Shown here in pieces: positions 63,935-64,000 of a stretch of DNA of 64,000 bases; the stretch's first letter is position 1, and the number at the start of each line of letters is the position of its first letter. The position numbers were made by a program, and so were the translations under genes. This DNA comes from Alcaligenaceae bacterium (GTDB lineage Bacteria; Pseudomonadota; Gammaproteobacteria; Burkholderiales; Burkholderiaceae_B), in the NCBI GenBank assembly GCA_013416395.1, contig JACCEP010000002.1, forward strand, positions 735,345 to 799,344, in the 5' to 3' direction. Under the pieces are notes generated by a model that was given only the letters and a program-made list of their open reading frames with translations, was not told the origin of the DNA and did no database searches.

Positions 63935-64000
63935 CTCGTTCTTCGCAGCACAAACACCTAGGGTTTTCCCGCAGTGTGAGGGCCGCCACTTAGGCAGTTA

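Noticed and set aside
28543..64000. tRNA genes or an integrase att site flanking the accessory region
   Set aside because: No T-loop/anticodon-arm pattern was seen in the gaps and no integrase gene is present; no direct repeats were found by eye at the phoU and yggX borders.

Overview
The window is a 64 kb piece of a betaproteobacterial chromosome, most likely from the order Burkholderiales and close to the Alcaligenaceae (Bordetella / Achromobacter / Pusillimonas type). This rests on the protein families and gene order: rpsF-priB-rpsR-rplI-dnaB; hom and thrC behind an AlaC-type aminotransferase; the squalene genes hpnCDE; alr followed by radA; and dnaE followed by a lipopolysaccharide-core cluster ending in msbA. 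No rRNA, tRNA, CRISPR array or intact transposase was seen.

Layout. 1-9.4 kb holds the 3' part of dxs, folE2, the S6/PriB/S18/L9/DnaB operon and, on the minus strand, pdxA, phoH, bcp and a Mth938-like gene. 9.5-14 kb holds a threonine/alanine amino-acid block (alaC-hom-thrC) and a fluoride channel. 14.1-17.5 kb is the minus-strand squalene operon hpnC-hpnD-hpnE. 17.6-22.4 kb holds alr, an SDR, radA, a TauE/SafE permease and a Kdo kinase. 22.5-26.8 kb is a polyamine ABC operon with an ArsC-like gene. 27-28.5 kb holds rpiA and phoU.

28.8-36.5 kb is the accessory region and the most interesting part. A strong promoter drives a 56-residue, lysine/glycine-rich peptide with a K-x-G-x periodicity. 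A terminator/attenuator hairpin follows, then a 329-residue HExxH protein of the type known as peptide beta-hydroxylases in RiPP (ribosomally made, modified peptide) pathways. Next come a family 2 glycosyltransferase, a small unknown protein, a PglK/MsbA-like exporter, a UDP-glucose dehydrogenase, a second AT-rich glycosyltransferase and, facing them, an ATP-grasp-like protein. I read this as a candidate RiPP cluster, possibly with sugar decoration and export. The precursor-enzyme pair is well supported; membership of the sugar genes is inference.

36.7-42.4 kb returns to core genes (yggX, argA, hrpA). 42.4-48 kb is a minus-strand LacI-controlled ABC uptake operon ending in a GpdQ-like phosphodiesterase; a 24-bp perfect palindrome lies just upstream of lacI. 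48.2-58.1 kb holds dnaE, three translationally coupled LPS-core genes (glycosyltransferase, deacetylase, glycosyltransferase), a YdcF-like protein, a heptosyltransferase-like gene and msbA. Directly after msbA, in its reading frame, lie nine 39-bp tandem repeats, then a small lipoprotein gene. 59-64 kb is gene-poor: a 50-residue proline-rich small protein with its own terminator, a methyltransferase, ribonuclease G, a degenerate 13-bp repeat block, and a strong promoter pointing out of the right end.

All family assignments come from reading motifs and recalling families; no database search was run.
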